Of a DNA stretch of 64,000 bases, positions 9,745 to 18,248 are shown piece after piece; the stretch's first letter is position 1; each line of letters opens with the position of its first letter. Source of the DNA: Rhodococcus opacus (GTDB lineage Bacteria > Actinomycetota > Actinomycetes > Mycobacteriales > Mycobacteriaceae); the NCBI RefSeq assembly GCF_012396235.1, contig NZ_JAAXPA010000001.1:124001-188000 (forward strand), in the 5' to 3' direction. The notes beneath the pieces were generated by a model. That model had not been told where the DNA came from. It searched no databases and was given only the letters and a program-made list of their open reading frames with translations. A program made the position numbers and the translations under genes.

Positions 9745-11430
9745 ATGAGGATTCGTTCGGCGCGCACCCGCCTCGCGGTATCGGTCCTGGCCATCGGCCT
9801 GATTCTCGGTGGCTGCGGGGGTTCGGACACCGGCGGCGTCGAGGCCGGGTCCGGGTCGATCGGCACCACCAACGACATCAATCCGCACGACCCCAGCGAG
9901 CTACGCGACGGCGGAAACCTGCGGTTGGCGTTGTCGGGTTTCCCCCCGAATTTCAACACCCTGTCCAACGACGGCAACGACACCGAGATCGGCGCCATGC
10001 TGAAGCCGATGATGCCCCGCGCCTTCAGCACCGACGCCTCGGGAGCGCTGTCGGTGAACCACGACTACTTCACCGACGTCGCGCTCACCGGCACCGACCC
10101 CCAGCAGGTCACGTACACGATCGACCCGAAGGCCGTGTGGTCGGACGGCACCCCGATCACGTGGGCGGACATCCAGTCTCAGGCCGCAGCGCTCAGCGGG
10201 AAGAACAAGGAATTCCTGATCGCGAACACGTCCGGGTTCGAGCGGGTGGACAGGGTCGAGCGCGGCGTCGACGACCGTCAGGCGGTGATCACATTCGCCG
10301 AGCCGTACGCCGAATGGAAGGGCCAGTTCGCGGGCAATTCGATGCTGTACCCGAAGTCGGTCACCGCGACCCCCGAGACGTTCAACGAGAGTCTGCGCGA
10401 CGGGGTCACACTGACGTCGGGACCGTTCCGGATCGCGTCGATCGACAGGGCGCAGAACCGAATCACGCTGGGCCGCAACCCCGCGTGGTGGGGCAACACT
10501 CCGAAACTCGACACCATCACCTACAGCGTGCTCGACGACTCGGCGCGAATTCCCGCTCTGCAGAACAACGAGATCGACGCGTCCGGACTGGGCACCATCG
10601 ACGAGGTGAAGACCGCGCAGGGTTCGGCAGGCATCGCGATCCGCCGGGCACCGGGAAACCAGTTCTCGCACATCACGTTCAACGGAGCGGAGGGATCGAT
10701 CCTCGCCGATCCGGAATTGCGGGTGGCGCTGTCCAAGGGCATCGACCGGCAAGGCATCGCGACCGCGATCCAGAACGGTCTGGTCGACGATCCCCAGCCG
10801 CTGAACAACCACGTCTACCTCAACGGCCAGGAAGGCTACCAGGACAACAGCGCAGCCGTCTCCTACGACCCCGAGGAGGCCGCGAGGCGGCTCGACGAAC
10901 TCGGCTGGACACTCAACGGCGAGTTCCGGGAGAAGGACGGGCGCAGGCTCGAGATTCGCGACGTGATGTACCAGTCGACCACCTGGGTTCAGATCGCGCA
11001 GATCCTTCAGCAGAACCTCGCGCAGATCGGCGTCAAGCTGAACATCGACACCCGTGGCGGCACCGGGTTCTTCACCGATGTCATCCAGCCCGGCGACTTC
11101 GATATCGCCCAATTCTCCTGGGTGGGTGATCCGTTCCCACTCAGCGGCCTGCCGCAGATCTACGCGTACAACCCCGACGACCTGCAGGGAAATTACGGCC
11201 GGATCGGTTCGCCCGAACTGAACGCGCTGATCGAGCGGACGATCTCGGAACTCGACCCCCAGAAGGCGATCGAACTGGCCAACGAAGTGGACAACGCGGT
11301 GTTCGAAGAGGGATTCTCGCTGCCGCTGGTGCAGGCGCCGGGCAACGTCGCGGTGCGCGACAACCTGGCGAACTTCGGCGCCGCCGGCCTCGCGTCCTAC
11401 GACTACACCACGATCGGCTTCCTGAATTAG
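9745..11430 (+). CDS. Peptide-binding lipoprotein of ABC importer (SBP family 5)
   Basis: This 561-residue protein has a lipoprotein signal ending LILGGC, so Cys24 is the lipid-modified residue after cleavage. It has the family 5 solute-binding layout: 'LNPQQVTYTID'-type early domain, 'VWSDGTPITWADI' and a long C-terminal lobe. It delivers substrate to the two upstream permeases and lies 31 bases after the ATPase gene, preceded by a GAGGAAGGG ribosome site. Substrates could be peptides, nickel complexes or other solutes; nothing here decides. Confidence 0.92.
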   Translation: MRIRSARTRLAVSVLAIGLILGGCGGSDTGGVEAGSGSIGTTNDINPHDPSELRDGGNLRLALSGFPPNFNTLSNDGNDTEIGAMLKPMMPRAFSTDASGALSVNHDYFTDVALTGTDPQQVTYTIDPKAVWSDGTPITWADIQSQAAALSGKNKEFLIANTSGFERVDRVERGVDDRQAVITFAEPYAEWKGQFAGNSMLYPKSVTATPETFNESLRDGVTLTSGPFRIASIDRAQNRITLGRNPAWWGNTPKLDTITYSVLDDSARIPALQNNEIDASGLGTIDEVKTAQGSAGIAIRRAPGNQFSHITFNGAEGSILADPELRVALSKGIDRQGIATAIQNGLVDDPQPLNNHVYLNGQEGYQDNSAAVSYDPEEAARRLDELGWTLNGEFREKDGRRLEIRDVMYQSTTWVQIAQILQQNLAQIGVKLNIDTRGGTGFFTDVIQPGDFDIAQFSWVGDPFPLSGLPQIYAYNPDDLQGNYGRIGSPELNALIERTISELDPQKAIELANEVDNAVFEEGFSLPLVQAPGNVAVRDNLANFGAAGLASYDYTTIGFLN

Positions 11431-11479
11431 CGGGTTCGCGGCCGTCCGCTACCCCGTTGCCGTCAGCGCGTGCGCGCTG

Positions 11480-12085
11480 GTGGTGTGCGGCGGGTTCGCC
11501 GTGGTCGCCGACGCCGATCAGCTCAGCGCACTGGTCGTGGTGGCGGCGACGGTGCTCGGTGTCACCGGCTACACGTGGTTCGCTGCCACCCGTTCGGGGT
11601 CGGAGCCGGGTCGGCCCGCCACGGTGCACCGGGTACGCCAGCAGCATCGGCTGACCAGCAGGTCCTGGATCGAGGTTCGTGAGGAACCGGGTTCACTGTG
11701 GATTCCGGTGTTCTTCGATCCCGCGCTGATCACGATGCCGACCCCGACCGCGGCGACGGTGCACGACGCGGGGCGTCGCCGTGTCGTGGTCTGGGAAGGC
11801 CGTCGACTCCGCCCGTCCGGGCGAGCGCGTCGTTCGGAGCCGGCCGGGCGGTTGATCGACAACCCGTCGCGCCCGGATCCGGACGGCCCGGTGCGCGCCC
11901 GGGCGGCCGCTCGACCGGTCCGCCGGATCGTCCTCGACGCCCAGTTTGCGGTGGCGGCACCGTTCGTCGGGGCACTGTGGGTGTACGTCGCGGGCGGTGG
12001 GCTTCCGGCGTACGCGGGCGCGACCTGTGTGGCTGCGGCTGTCGCGGTGTGGTTGGCGGCCGTCCGCGGCTCCGACCCCAGCTGA
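11480..12085 (+). CDS. Hypothetical membrane protein
   Basis: A frame of about 201 residues has two hydrophobic blocks: residues 1-40 (GFAVVADADQLSALVVVAATVLGVTGYTWFAA, counted from the GTG) and a C-terminal pair (FAVAAPFVGALWVYVAGG..., ATCVAAAVAVWLAAV). A basic, Arg-rich central stretch probably faces the cytoplasm. The first membrane helix is better formed if translation starts further left; an ATT at 11426 overlapping the previous TAG is the only upstream option in frame. It probably belongs to the peptide-importer operon. I do not recognise a family. Confidence 0.6.
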   Translation: MVCGGFAVVADADQLSALVVVAATVLGVTGYTWFAATRSGSEPGRPATVHRVRQQHRLTSRSWIEVREEPGSLWIPVFFDPALITMPTPTAATVHDAGRRRVVVWEGRRLRPSGRARRSEPAGRLIDNPSRPDPDGPVRARAAARPVRRIVLDAQFAVAAPFVGALWVYVAGGGLPAYAGATCVAAAVAVWLAAVRGSDPS

Positions 12086-12089
12086 GGGG

Positions 12090-12458
12090 TCAGGACATGG
12101 TGACGCCCGCGCTGACGAAACACGGCAGCAGTCCGGCGATCTCGCTCAGCACGGGGCCGAATCCCACGGCTGCGGGCACCGGGTCGTTGACGAACGCGAC
12201 ACCCCGGAACCCGGTGGTGAGGTTGGTGAACTGCACCACGGCACCGTTCCACTGCGCGAGCGGCGCGGCGGTGGTGTACCGGATCCGGTCGGGCGCGACC
12301 CGCTCCGCGTTGAACGTCAGCCACGCGCCGGGGGCACACGTCGACATCGAGCCGGGAACGAAGGGCGCCGCCGAGGCGGCCGCGGGCACTGCGAACGACA
12401 GTGCGCCGGCGGCGGCGATCACTGCACCCAACCGGCCCACCACTTGTCGAGTAGACAT
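12090..12458 (-). CDS. Small secreted protein with Sec signal peptide
   Basis: This 122-residue protein has a signal peptide (basic start MSTRQVVGR, hydrophobic AVIAAAGALSFAVPA, cleavage near AAASA-AP). The mature part has two Cys (Cys41 and one near residue 113) that could form a disulfide, and it is otherwise a beta-rich small domain. This resembles small exported proteins common in Rhodococcus and Nocardia whose role is unknown. The gene converges with the membrane protein gene, with 4 bases between stops. Confidence 0.75.
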   Translation of the reverse strand: MSTRQVVGRLGAVIAAAGALSFAVPAAASAAPFVPGSMSTCAPGAWLTFNAERVAPDRIRYTTAAPLAQWNGAVVQFTNLTTGFRGVAFVNDPVPAAVGFGPVLSEIAGLLPCFVSAGVTMS

Positions 12459-12662
12459 CGGAATTCCTTTCGGGGCGCGCCAATCCGTCTCCCCGAGTAC
12501 GGCGGAACCGCGTCACTGAGTGTGAATACCAGGTCAGAGAATTATATCCCCGCAGGTACCTCCCACCGCCAGGGTCAGGAGGCGTCACCCACGTCCAATT
12601 CGAGGCGGTCCTCTTCGAGCAGGACCACCCGGACGGCGCAACTACGTCTTTCATGGCAGCGT

Positions 12663-14468
12663 CTACGTAGATTTCATACTGTCTGCCACTGATGTGGCGG
12701 GCGATAGAGATGTACGTGTGTCACGGCTACCCGCATCACCGTGCGGTGGTATGGGTTTGACCGTGTCCCACACCGACGCTTGTGATGCAGGAACATGCTG
12801 TTTCGAATTCACCCCCAACCGCCGTGTTGTGGTGGGTAGGCTGCGGCGGACCCGTCGGTGCCGTGGCCTGCTCGGGGTGGGACCGTGCTTGTCGCGGCAG
12901 CGGCGTACCGGTGCATGTTCGGCCACCCGGACCGCGGACAATTGCCCACGCCGTCTGGTGGCTTTGTTTCTGCCGAGCAGTGCGCGTTTAGCCAGGTTCA
13001 CCCCGGCCATATGGTCGCGTTTACCACCGACCCGGCAGCGGGGACACCACGCGTCGTGATAGCCGCCGGGGCGGGCAAGCGGTTCGTCGCAGCCCGGACA
13101 CAGTGCGGAGGAACCTCGGGCCGGCACCGACACCACCGCGACACCGACACCTGTGGCGGTGTGCGCGAGGGCGGCGACCGCTTGGCGGCGGGCGGACTGC
13201 GCGGCCCGGTTGTTGTTGACTCGTCCGTGTCCGCGGGTCTCGAGGGTGGTGAGATCTTCCACCGCGATCACCTGCGCGCCCGCCGCCTCGGCGTAGTCGG
13301 TGACCTGGCGGGCGAAATGGAACGCCAGTTCCCGGTTGATCTTTCCCCGCTTGACGCCCACCGCGGTCCGGTGGTCGTTCAGGACGGCGATCTTCGTCTC
13401 CAGCCGGGCGCGGACCTCGGGTGGGGCGGTGGCGGCCAGCCGCGTCAACCGGGCCGCCTTGCGGTGCAGCATCTGCCCCTCGGCTTGCAGGCGTGCCAGT
13501 TTGATCCCGAGGCCGCGGTCGTCGTAGGTCCAGCCCAGGTAATCAGAGGATAACCCGTCCGGGCCCTCTGCTGCGATGGCGGCGGCACCGAGAGTGGACG
13601 GGGACCAATCGACGCCCACCGCCGCCGCGCCGTCCATTAGATCGGCTTCAGGGACGAGCTCGGTAGCGGCGCACCGCCACAACAGACCCCGGCGATCGAG
13701 GACCAGGGTCGGCAGATGCCAGTCGGAGACAGCTCTGCCGTGCAGGTGCGCGGGGACGGCGGCGGTCAGCCGGACCCGCCGCCACTGCGCCCGCCCTGCC
13801 GGGGTCGGGCAGGTGGGCAACTTCACCGTCAACACCAGCTCGTCACCGGTGACGGCAAGCTGCGCGAGCTGCCGATCGGCGGCCGACAGCCGTGCCATCG
13901 CGCTCGTCTGCGGCGGACCCTGCACCTCGGTGATCCGCAACCGGCCGGCCGGTGCCCCGCCGCCGCGGCGAGAGCGGGCGACGAGCTGACGTTGCACGCC
14001 CCGAGCGAAGCCCGACGGCACGTCGTCCGCCGACCCGACCGGCGGCGCCACAACCCCGGTGGCCGGGTCGAATCGGGCCGACAGTGCCGTGATCGCGGCG
14101 TCCCGGTAGGCCAAGGTCCGCAGGGTCGCCATCACCTGCGCCGTCACCACCCGGGTCACCCGCGACGGCACATAGACCCCGTCCGGAAAGATCGGGTTCC
14201 AGCCGAGACGTGCCGCGGCGGCATGACCTTGCACGGGCAACCTACGGTCCTGACGGTCACGACCGGCGGCAAGCACATCGAACGTCGCCGGCAGCCACAG
14301 CCGCGACACCAACTCGGCGCCGGCCGCGGTGATCAGGTCGAGGAGCCACCCCACCCGGGTATCGACGTCGTCGAGGCCGATCGGCTCACCGGTCGCATCG
14401 TCGACTGCCCCGTATGGGCGGGTGGTGAAGGCGAATTGCCGCGGCGCAGTCGTTCCCGGCCCGGTCAT
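12663..14468 (-). CDS. Large TnpB/Cas12-like RuvC nuclease of an IS200/IS605- or IS607-like element
   Basis: Counting from the ATG at 14468 the protein has 601 residues. RuvC-I Asp287 lies in AVGVDWSPSTLG, RuvC-II Glu404 in VIAVEDLTTL, a zinc ribbon is Cys457/460 with Cys475/478 (CPGC, CPRC), and RuvC-III Asp485 lies in KRDHMAGVNLA. All three catalytic acids are present, so it looks nuclease-competent. The N-terminal region of about 280 residues is longer than in usual TnpB (about 400 residues total). After RuvC-III there is a 110-residue Arg/Pro/Ser-rich tail, as expected where an omega-RNA gene overlaps the coding end. The start overlaps the stop of an upstream gene (ATGA). TnpB proteins are RNA-guided DNA nucleases that favour retention of their transposon. 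No TnpA lies nearby. Confidence 0.8.
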   Translation of the reverse strand: MTGPGTTAPRQFAFTTRPYGAVDDATGEPIGLDDVDTRVGWLLDLITAAGAELVSRLWLPATFDVLAAGRDRQDRRLPVQGHAAAARLGWNPIFPDGVYVPSRVTRVVTAQVMATLRTLAYRDAAITALSARFDPATGVVAPPVGSADDVPSGFARGVQRQLVARSRRGGGAPAGRLRITEVQGPPQTSAMARLSAADRQLAQLAVTGDELVLTVKLPTCPTPAGRAQWRRVRLTAAVPAHLHGRAVSDWHLPTLVLDRRGLLWRCAATELVPEADLMDGAAAVGVDWSPSTLGAAAIAAEGPDGLSSDYLGWTYDDRGLGIKLARLQAEGQMLHRKAARLTRLAATAPPEVRARLETKIAVLNDHRTAVGVKRGKINRELAFHFARQVTDYAEAAGAQVIAVEDLTTLETRGHGRVNNNRAAQSARRQAVAALAHTATGVGVAVVSVPARGSSALCPGCDEPLARPGGYHDAWCPRCRVGGKRDHMAGVNLAKRALLGRNKATRRRGQLSAVRVAEHAPVRRCRDKHGPTPSRPRHRRVRRSLPTTTRRLGVNSKQHVPASQASVWDTVKPIPPHGDAGSRDTRTSLSPATSVADSMKST

Positions 14469-14731
14469 GCCGGCCAACCAGGATCCAGGCACAGCCGAAC
14501 GAACCGAGTCACGTCCAGTTGACGACAGTGGTCGCCGCCGCAGCAACCAAAACCGAATGGTGGGCCGGTGCCGTCGCATCCGCGAGGGTGTAGCGGGCAG
14601 GTGCTGTGATCGCCGGGATCAACTCCCGCCGCCCGCCAGACCGCCAGCGCTGCGTCGGACACAACGTCCGCCCACGGCCCCCTGGCACGATCTTTCATCG
14701 CACGGAAAGCGACGCCGCGGACCGTCAGCAT
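14465..14731 (-). CDS. Cys-rich small companion gene coupled to the TnpB-like gene
   Basis: An 88-residue frame counted from the ATG at 14731 ends in TGA that overlaps the ATG of the TnpB-like gene (ATGA). Its C-terminal half has seven Cys and His-rich spacing (CPLHPRGC at residues 45-52, CCGGDHC at 63-69, Cys81), suggesting zinc or Fe-S binding. The N-terminal half is a basic helix (RGVAFRAMKDRARGPWADVV). The start is uncertain: the frame stays open to 14860, and a GTG further in is also possible. I do not recognise the family. The overlap implies joint translation with the nuclease. Confidence 0.55.
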   Translation of the reverse strand: MLTVRGVAFRAMKDRARGPWADVVSDAALAVWRAAGVDPGDHSTCPLHPRGCDGTGPPFGFGCCGGDHCRQLDVTRFVRLCLDPGWPA

Positions 14732-14987
14732 CGCTAATTCGGTAAACCGACCCCTTGGTCGCGTCGTCGAGCATCCGGCCGCACCCCGCCCGCCGGTCCC
14801 TCGAGACCCGAACCGCGATCCGTATAGACCCAATACACCTCGCCACCAATATTGCGACAACAGTTGGCGGCCTCCGGGATCGAACGCCAGGAGAGGGCGG
14901 CTTCGAATCCCAGTCTTCTCTCACCCGCCGCAATACACACGAGTAGCGGACCACTCGGTTTGCAATATTTTCGTCGGGCCGCGGGGG

Positions 14988-15557
14988 TCAGCTCTGCGCG
15001 AAGTTGAGGTAGGCCTTCGACGGTGTCGGGCCGCGCTGGCCCTGGTACTTGGAGCCGACTGCGGAGCTGCCGTACGGGTGTTCCGCCGCGCTCGACAGCC
15101 GCAGCAGGCACAGCTGGCCGATCTTCATCCCGGGCCACAGGGTGATGGGCAGGTTCGCGACGTTGGAGAGCTCCAGCGTGATGTGCCCGTTGAAGCCGGG
15201 GTCGATGAACCCGGCCGTGGAGTGCGTCAACAGCCCGAGGCGGCCGAGCGAGGACTTACCCTCGAGGCGTCCCGCCAGGTCGTCGGGCAGCGAACACACC
15301 TCCAGCGTGGAGCCGAGAACGAACTCACCGGGGTGCAGAACGAACGGCTCCCCCTCGGCCGGCTCGACCAGCGTCGTCAGCTCGTCCTGCCGCTGAGCTG
15401 GGTCGATGTGCGTGTAGCGGGTGTTGTTGAACACCCGGAACAGGCTGTCGAGGCGCACATCCACGCTCGAGGGCTGGACCATCGAATCATCGAACGGGTC
15501 GATGCCCAGACGTCCAGCGGAAATTTCGGCACGGAGATCGCGATCGGAGAGGAGCAC
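14988..15557 (-). CDS. dcd: dCTP deaminase
   Basis: This 189-residue protein is the normal length for dCTP deaminase. It has '[12 protein letters not shown]' at the start, the substrate-binding '[33 protein letters not shown]' region with the catalytic Glu-type loop, and '[15 protein letters not shown]'. It makes dUTP from dCTP; some actinobacterial homologs are bifunctional (dCTP deaminase/dUTPase) and sequence alone does not separate these. It lies close to tRNA-Gly, as I recall for dcd in mycobacteria. TetR and MpaB-like genes intervene here. Confidence 0.95.
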   Translation of the reverse strand: MLLSDRDLRAEISAGRLGIDPFDDSMVQPSSVDVRLDSLFRVFNNTRYTHIDPAQRQDELTTLVEPAEGEPFVLHPGEFVLGSTLEVCSLPDDLAGRLEGKSSLGRLGLLTHSTAGFIDPGFNGHITLELSNVANLPITLWPGMKIGQLCLLRLSSAAEHPYGSSAVGSKYQGQRGPTPSKAYLNFAQS

Positions 15558-15566
15558 AGGTAAAGG

Positions 15567-16226
15567 TTAACGGGTGTGGATGGCCATCGAGAGCAGCAGT
15601 TCGGTGCAGGTGTCCACGAGCTCCTCCTCGGGGAGGGCCACCGTGCCGTTCAACCACGCCGTCAGGGTCTGCGCCAGGCCACCGACCATGAAGTGCGCGG
15701 CCAGGTCGAGGCGCGGGCTCTCGGCCACCTCGTAGTACCCGACCGTCTGCTTCGTGACCAGGCCCGCGAACAGCCGCGAACTGTCGAGGCGGCGCTGCGC
15801 CAGCACCGCGCTCGACTGCGCCACCGAGAACATCAGACGGCCCTGACGCGGATCCTCGGCGACCTCCCGCACGATGTTGCGGACCCCGGCGCGCACGATG
15901 TCGCGTTCACCGGGCCCGGCGTTCGACACGGCATCCAGGGTGCTGGTGGCGATCCGATCCACGACGTGGTCGTAGACGGCGACGGTGAGCGCGTCGCGGT
16001 CGGTGAAGCTCTCGTAGAAGTAGCGGGTGGCGAGTCCGGCCTGCTTGCAGACTCCGCGCACGGTCAGGGCGTGGTCGCCCTCCGCGCTGCCCAGCAGGTC
16101 GAGTCCGGCCTCGATGAGCTGGCCACGTCGTTCCGATGTGCGCTGGTCGCGCTCCTGGCCGCCATAGACGCGTCCGCCGTCGCCCGTCGAGTGTCCGACC
16201 TTCGCGTTCACCGGTGCGGTAGCCAT
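15567..16226 (-). CDS. TetR-family transcriptional regulator
   Basis: The protein has 219 residues from the ATG at 16226, preceded by GGAAAG at 9 bases. The TetR N-terminal HTH is clear (RRGQLIEAGLDLLGSAEGDHALTVRGVCKQAGLATRYFYESFTDRDAL), and the C-terminal ligand domain is all-helical. It is divergent from the MpaB-like oxygenase gene at 16322, so control of that gene and itself is likely. A palindrome at 16261-16270 between the two starts is a candidate operator. The ligand is unknown. Confidence 0.88.
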   Translation of the reverse strand: MATAPVNAKVGHSTGDGGRVYGGQERDQRTSERRGQLIEAGLDLLGSAEGDHALTVRGVCKQAGLATRYFYESFTDRDALTVAVYDHVVDRIATSTLDAVSNAGPGERDIVRAGVRNIVREVAEDPRQGRLMFSVAQSSAVLAQRRLDSSRLFAGLVTKQTVGYYEVAESPRLDLAAHFMVGGLAQTLTAWLNGTVALPEEELVDTCTELLLSMAIHTR

Positions 16227-16260
16227 GCGCACCATCTTTCCACTGGACTCTGGACGGCGA

Positions 16261-16270
16261 ACATATATGT
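16261..16270. promoter_or_regulatory. Candidate TetR operator
   Basis: ACATATATGT is a perfect 10-base palindrome between the divergent TetR (start 16226) and MpaB-like (start 16322) genes. It is AT-rich against a GC-rich background. Its position suits repression of both promoters. Confidence 0.4.
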
Positions 16271-16321
16271 GAGTACGGTCGTGTTCAGATAGCGAATCCG
16301 CGGTGGGGAGAGGGAACAAGA

Positions 16322-17146
16322 ATGTCGACGTCACTCGAAGTACCGGACCGTCTCGATCAGGTCATGGACGGCGCCGGACTACTGGCAGGCGCAGCGAACA
16401 TCATCATGCAACTCGCCCATCCCGGGGTCGGGTACGGCGTGTACGAGAGCAAGGTCGAGAGCGGCCAGCTGTTCAGGCATCCGATCAAGCGGACCCGCAC
16501 CACGCTGACCTACCTCGTGGTGGCGGCCCGCGGCACCGACGAGGAGAAGGCGGCCTTCCGCAAGGGCGTCAACCGCGCCCACGCCAAGGTGCGCTCCACC
16601 CCCGACAGTCCCGTGCAATACAACGCATTCGATCCCGAACTGCAGCTGTGGGTGGCCGCCTGCATCTACCGGGGGTTCGAGGACGTCAACCGCGCCCTGC
16701 ACGGCGACCTCTCCCCCGCCGCCGCCGAGTTCTTCTACAAGGAAGGCGCCACGTTCGGCACCACGCTTCAGGTACCCCCGGAGATGTGGCCCGAAGACCG
16801 AGTCGCGTTCGACGAGTACTGGAACAAAGCCCTCGACAAGGTGTCGATCGACGACACCATCCGCGAACACGTCCTCTCCATCGCACGCCTCGAATTCCTG
16901 CCCGCCATCGTCTCCCGCCTGTTCGGCCGGCTCAACATGTTCTTCACCAACGGCTTCCTGCCCCAGCAGTTCCGCGACGAAATGCACCTGACATGGACCG
17001 ACAAGGATCAGAAGCGCTTCGACCGGACCCTGCGCACCATCGGCGCCGTCAGCAGGCGCATCCCCGTCCGAATCCGGGAGTTCCCCTACAACCTGCTCAT
17101 GTTCGATCTGCGACGCCGAATGAAGGCCGGCAAGCCCCTCGTATGA
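16322..17146 (+). CDS. MpaB-family (DUF2236) oxygenase-like protein
   Basis: This 274-residue protein resembles the MpaB / latex-clearing-protein superfamily, whose members bind a b-type haem. It has 'GAANIIMQLAHPGVGYGVYES' (His in the helix after a hydrophobic run), 'RTTLTYLVVAARGTDEEK', and 'FDPELQLWVAACIYRGF', the usual family core. There is no export signal. Substrates in the family range from rubber to mycophenolic acid precursors; most actinobacterial paralogs are unassigned. Regulation by the divergent TetR gene is likely. Confidence 0.82.
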   Translation: MSTSLEVPDRLDQVMDGAGLLAGAANIIMQLAHPGVGYGVYESKVESGQLFRHPIKRTRTTLTYLVVAARGTDEEKAAFRKGVNRAHAKVRSTPDSPVQYNAFDPELQLWVAACIYRGFEDVNRALHGDLSPAAAEFFYKEGATFGTTLQVPPEMWPEDRVAFDEYWNKALDKVSIDDTIREHVLSIARLEFLPAIVSRLFGRLNMFFTNGFLPQQFRDEMHLTWTDKDQKRFDRTLRTIGAVSRRIPVRIREFPYNLLMFDLRRRMKAGKPLV

Positions 17147-17242
17147 CACACCGCGTGTGCGCCCGGGTAGTCCGGATCACCATCTGATAATGTTTCCGCC
17201 GCAGGGTGTTGGGCCTGCCTACGGGCGCCCAATATCGTGCGC

Positions 17243-17316
17243 GCCGATGTAGTTCAATGGCAGAACATCAGCTTCCCAAGCTGAATACGCGGGTTCGATT
17301 CCCGTCATCGGCTCCA
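17243..17316 (+). tRNA. tRNA-Gly (anticodon CCC)
   Basis: Acceptor stem GCCGATG pairs with CATCGGC, the anticodon stem TCAGC/GCTGA encloses loop TTCCCAA (anticodon CCC), and the T arm has GGTTCGATTCC. The 3' CCA is encoded at 17314-17316. The length is 74 bases. Glycine tRNAs are common integration sites, and the DNA beyond this tRNA is full of gene fragments. Confidence 0.93.
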
Positions 17317-17494
17317 TCCATTCCATCCACCCCGCATCCACGCCCTGCGTCGTCCAGCCCGCCCCACCCACTCGACCCATCCGTCCGTTGGTTGGCGGTT
17401 GTCGGGGGTTGGCAGGCGGCGATCACCAAATTGCTCGATAAATTGAGTTGAGTCGAAACTTATTCCCGGCCCAGCTCGGCCGGGGCATCGGAGT

Positions 17495-17881
17495 GGCAAC
17501 GCGGTCCTCGACGGCGCCGACGCGGTGATGCTCTCCGGTGAAACCTCGGTCGGTGCATACCCGCTCGAGACCGTCGCGACGATGGCGCGGATCCTCACCG
17601 CCGTCGAACACGAATCCACACCCCGCTGCCGCTGCTGGAATTCGCCCCGGTACCCCGGATGAGCAACGAACCCGCGCTCATCTGGGGTACCGAAACCTTC
17701 CTCGTCAACCCGGTCCAGTCGACCGACGAGATGATCCGCCAGATCGACACCGACTCCTCCGGTTGGTCCGCTACCAGAGCGTGGACCTCGTCGTCATCGT
17801 TGCCGGCTCGCCCTCGCCCACCGTCGGATCCACCAACCTCATCCACATCCATCGCGTCCGCGAAGACGACTTCACATCGGT
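17495..17881 (+). pseudogene. Pyruvate kinase remnant (C-terminal part, frameshifted)
   Basis: Three pieces in three frames read in order as the C-terminal half of pyruvate kinase. The first (from about 17495) has [16 protein letters not shown], a conserved pyruvate kinase motif. The second (about 17680) has IWGTETFLVNPVQSTDEMIRQ. The third (about 17785) has DLVVIVAGSPSPTVGSTNLIH, the usual C-terminal domain ending. About 300 N-terminal residues and an internal piece are missing. This is a decayed extra copy, not a working gene. Confidence 0.8.
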
Positions 17882-17889
17882 CCGGCCAC

Positions 17890-18217
17890 CTGCCGCCACG
17901 GATCGTCGTCGGCACTGTGCGAATCCGGTCGGGAGTGGGCGTCTGGTACGTCGCAGTGGTCCGCTGCGATGCGGAAAGGATCGAGATCGGCGAATGGACG
18001 AACATCCAAGACGGCTGCGTCCTCCGCGCAGATCCCGGTTTCCCGCTTGTTATCGACACAGGGGTATCGATGGACACACGCGATCCTGCACGCCTGCACG
18101 ATCGGCGACGACCTCCTCGTCGGCATAGGTGCGACGGTGATGAACGGCGCCCGCGTGGGGGCCAGCACCCTGATCGCCGGCATCCCCGGAAAGGTCCGGC
18201 GTTCCCTGACAACATAG
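17890..18217 (+). pseudogene. Gamma-carbonic anhydrase-like (left-handed beta-helix) remnant
   Basis: Two frames together give the hexapeptide-repeat core of a gamma-carbonic anhydrase/PaaY-like protein. The first is GVWYVAVVRCDAERIEIGEW then TNIQDGCVLRADPGFP. The second, after a frameshift near 18075, is ILHACTIGDDLLVGIGATVMNG. The His ligands of the family are partly retained (LHACT). The N-terminus is lost. The fragment directly abuts the pyruvate kinase remnant, which suggests a patchwork of deletions beside the tRNA. Confidence 0.75.
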
Positions 18218-18248
18218 GAACTAGGAGTACCCCTCGGCCGAACGCACC

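Noticed and set aside
12663-14468. Nuclease-dead TnpB-like repressor (TldR type)
   Set aside because: All three RuvC acids appear present in their usual motifs, so loss of nuclease activity is not supported.
12663-14579. Longer 638-residue start for the TnpB-like protein
   Set aside because: The extra 37 residues are Arg/Ser-rich without homology pattern and lie within the companion gene; the ATG at 14468 forms a clean ATGA overlap.
14580-14987. CRISPR array next to the Cas12/TnpB-like gene
   Set aside because: Read both strands for repeated 25-40 base units with spacers; none present, and no cas1/cas2-like gene nearby.
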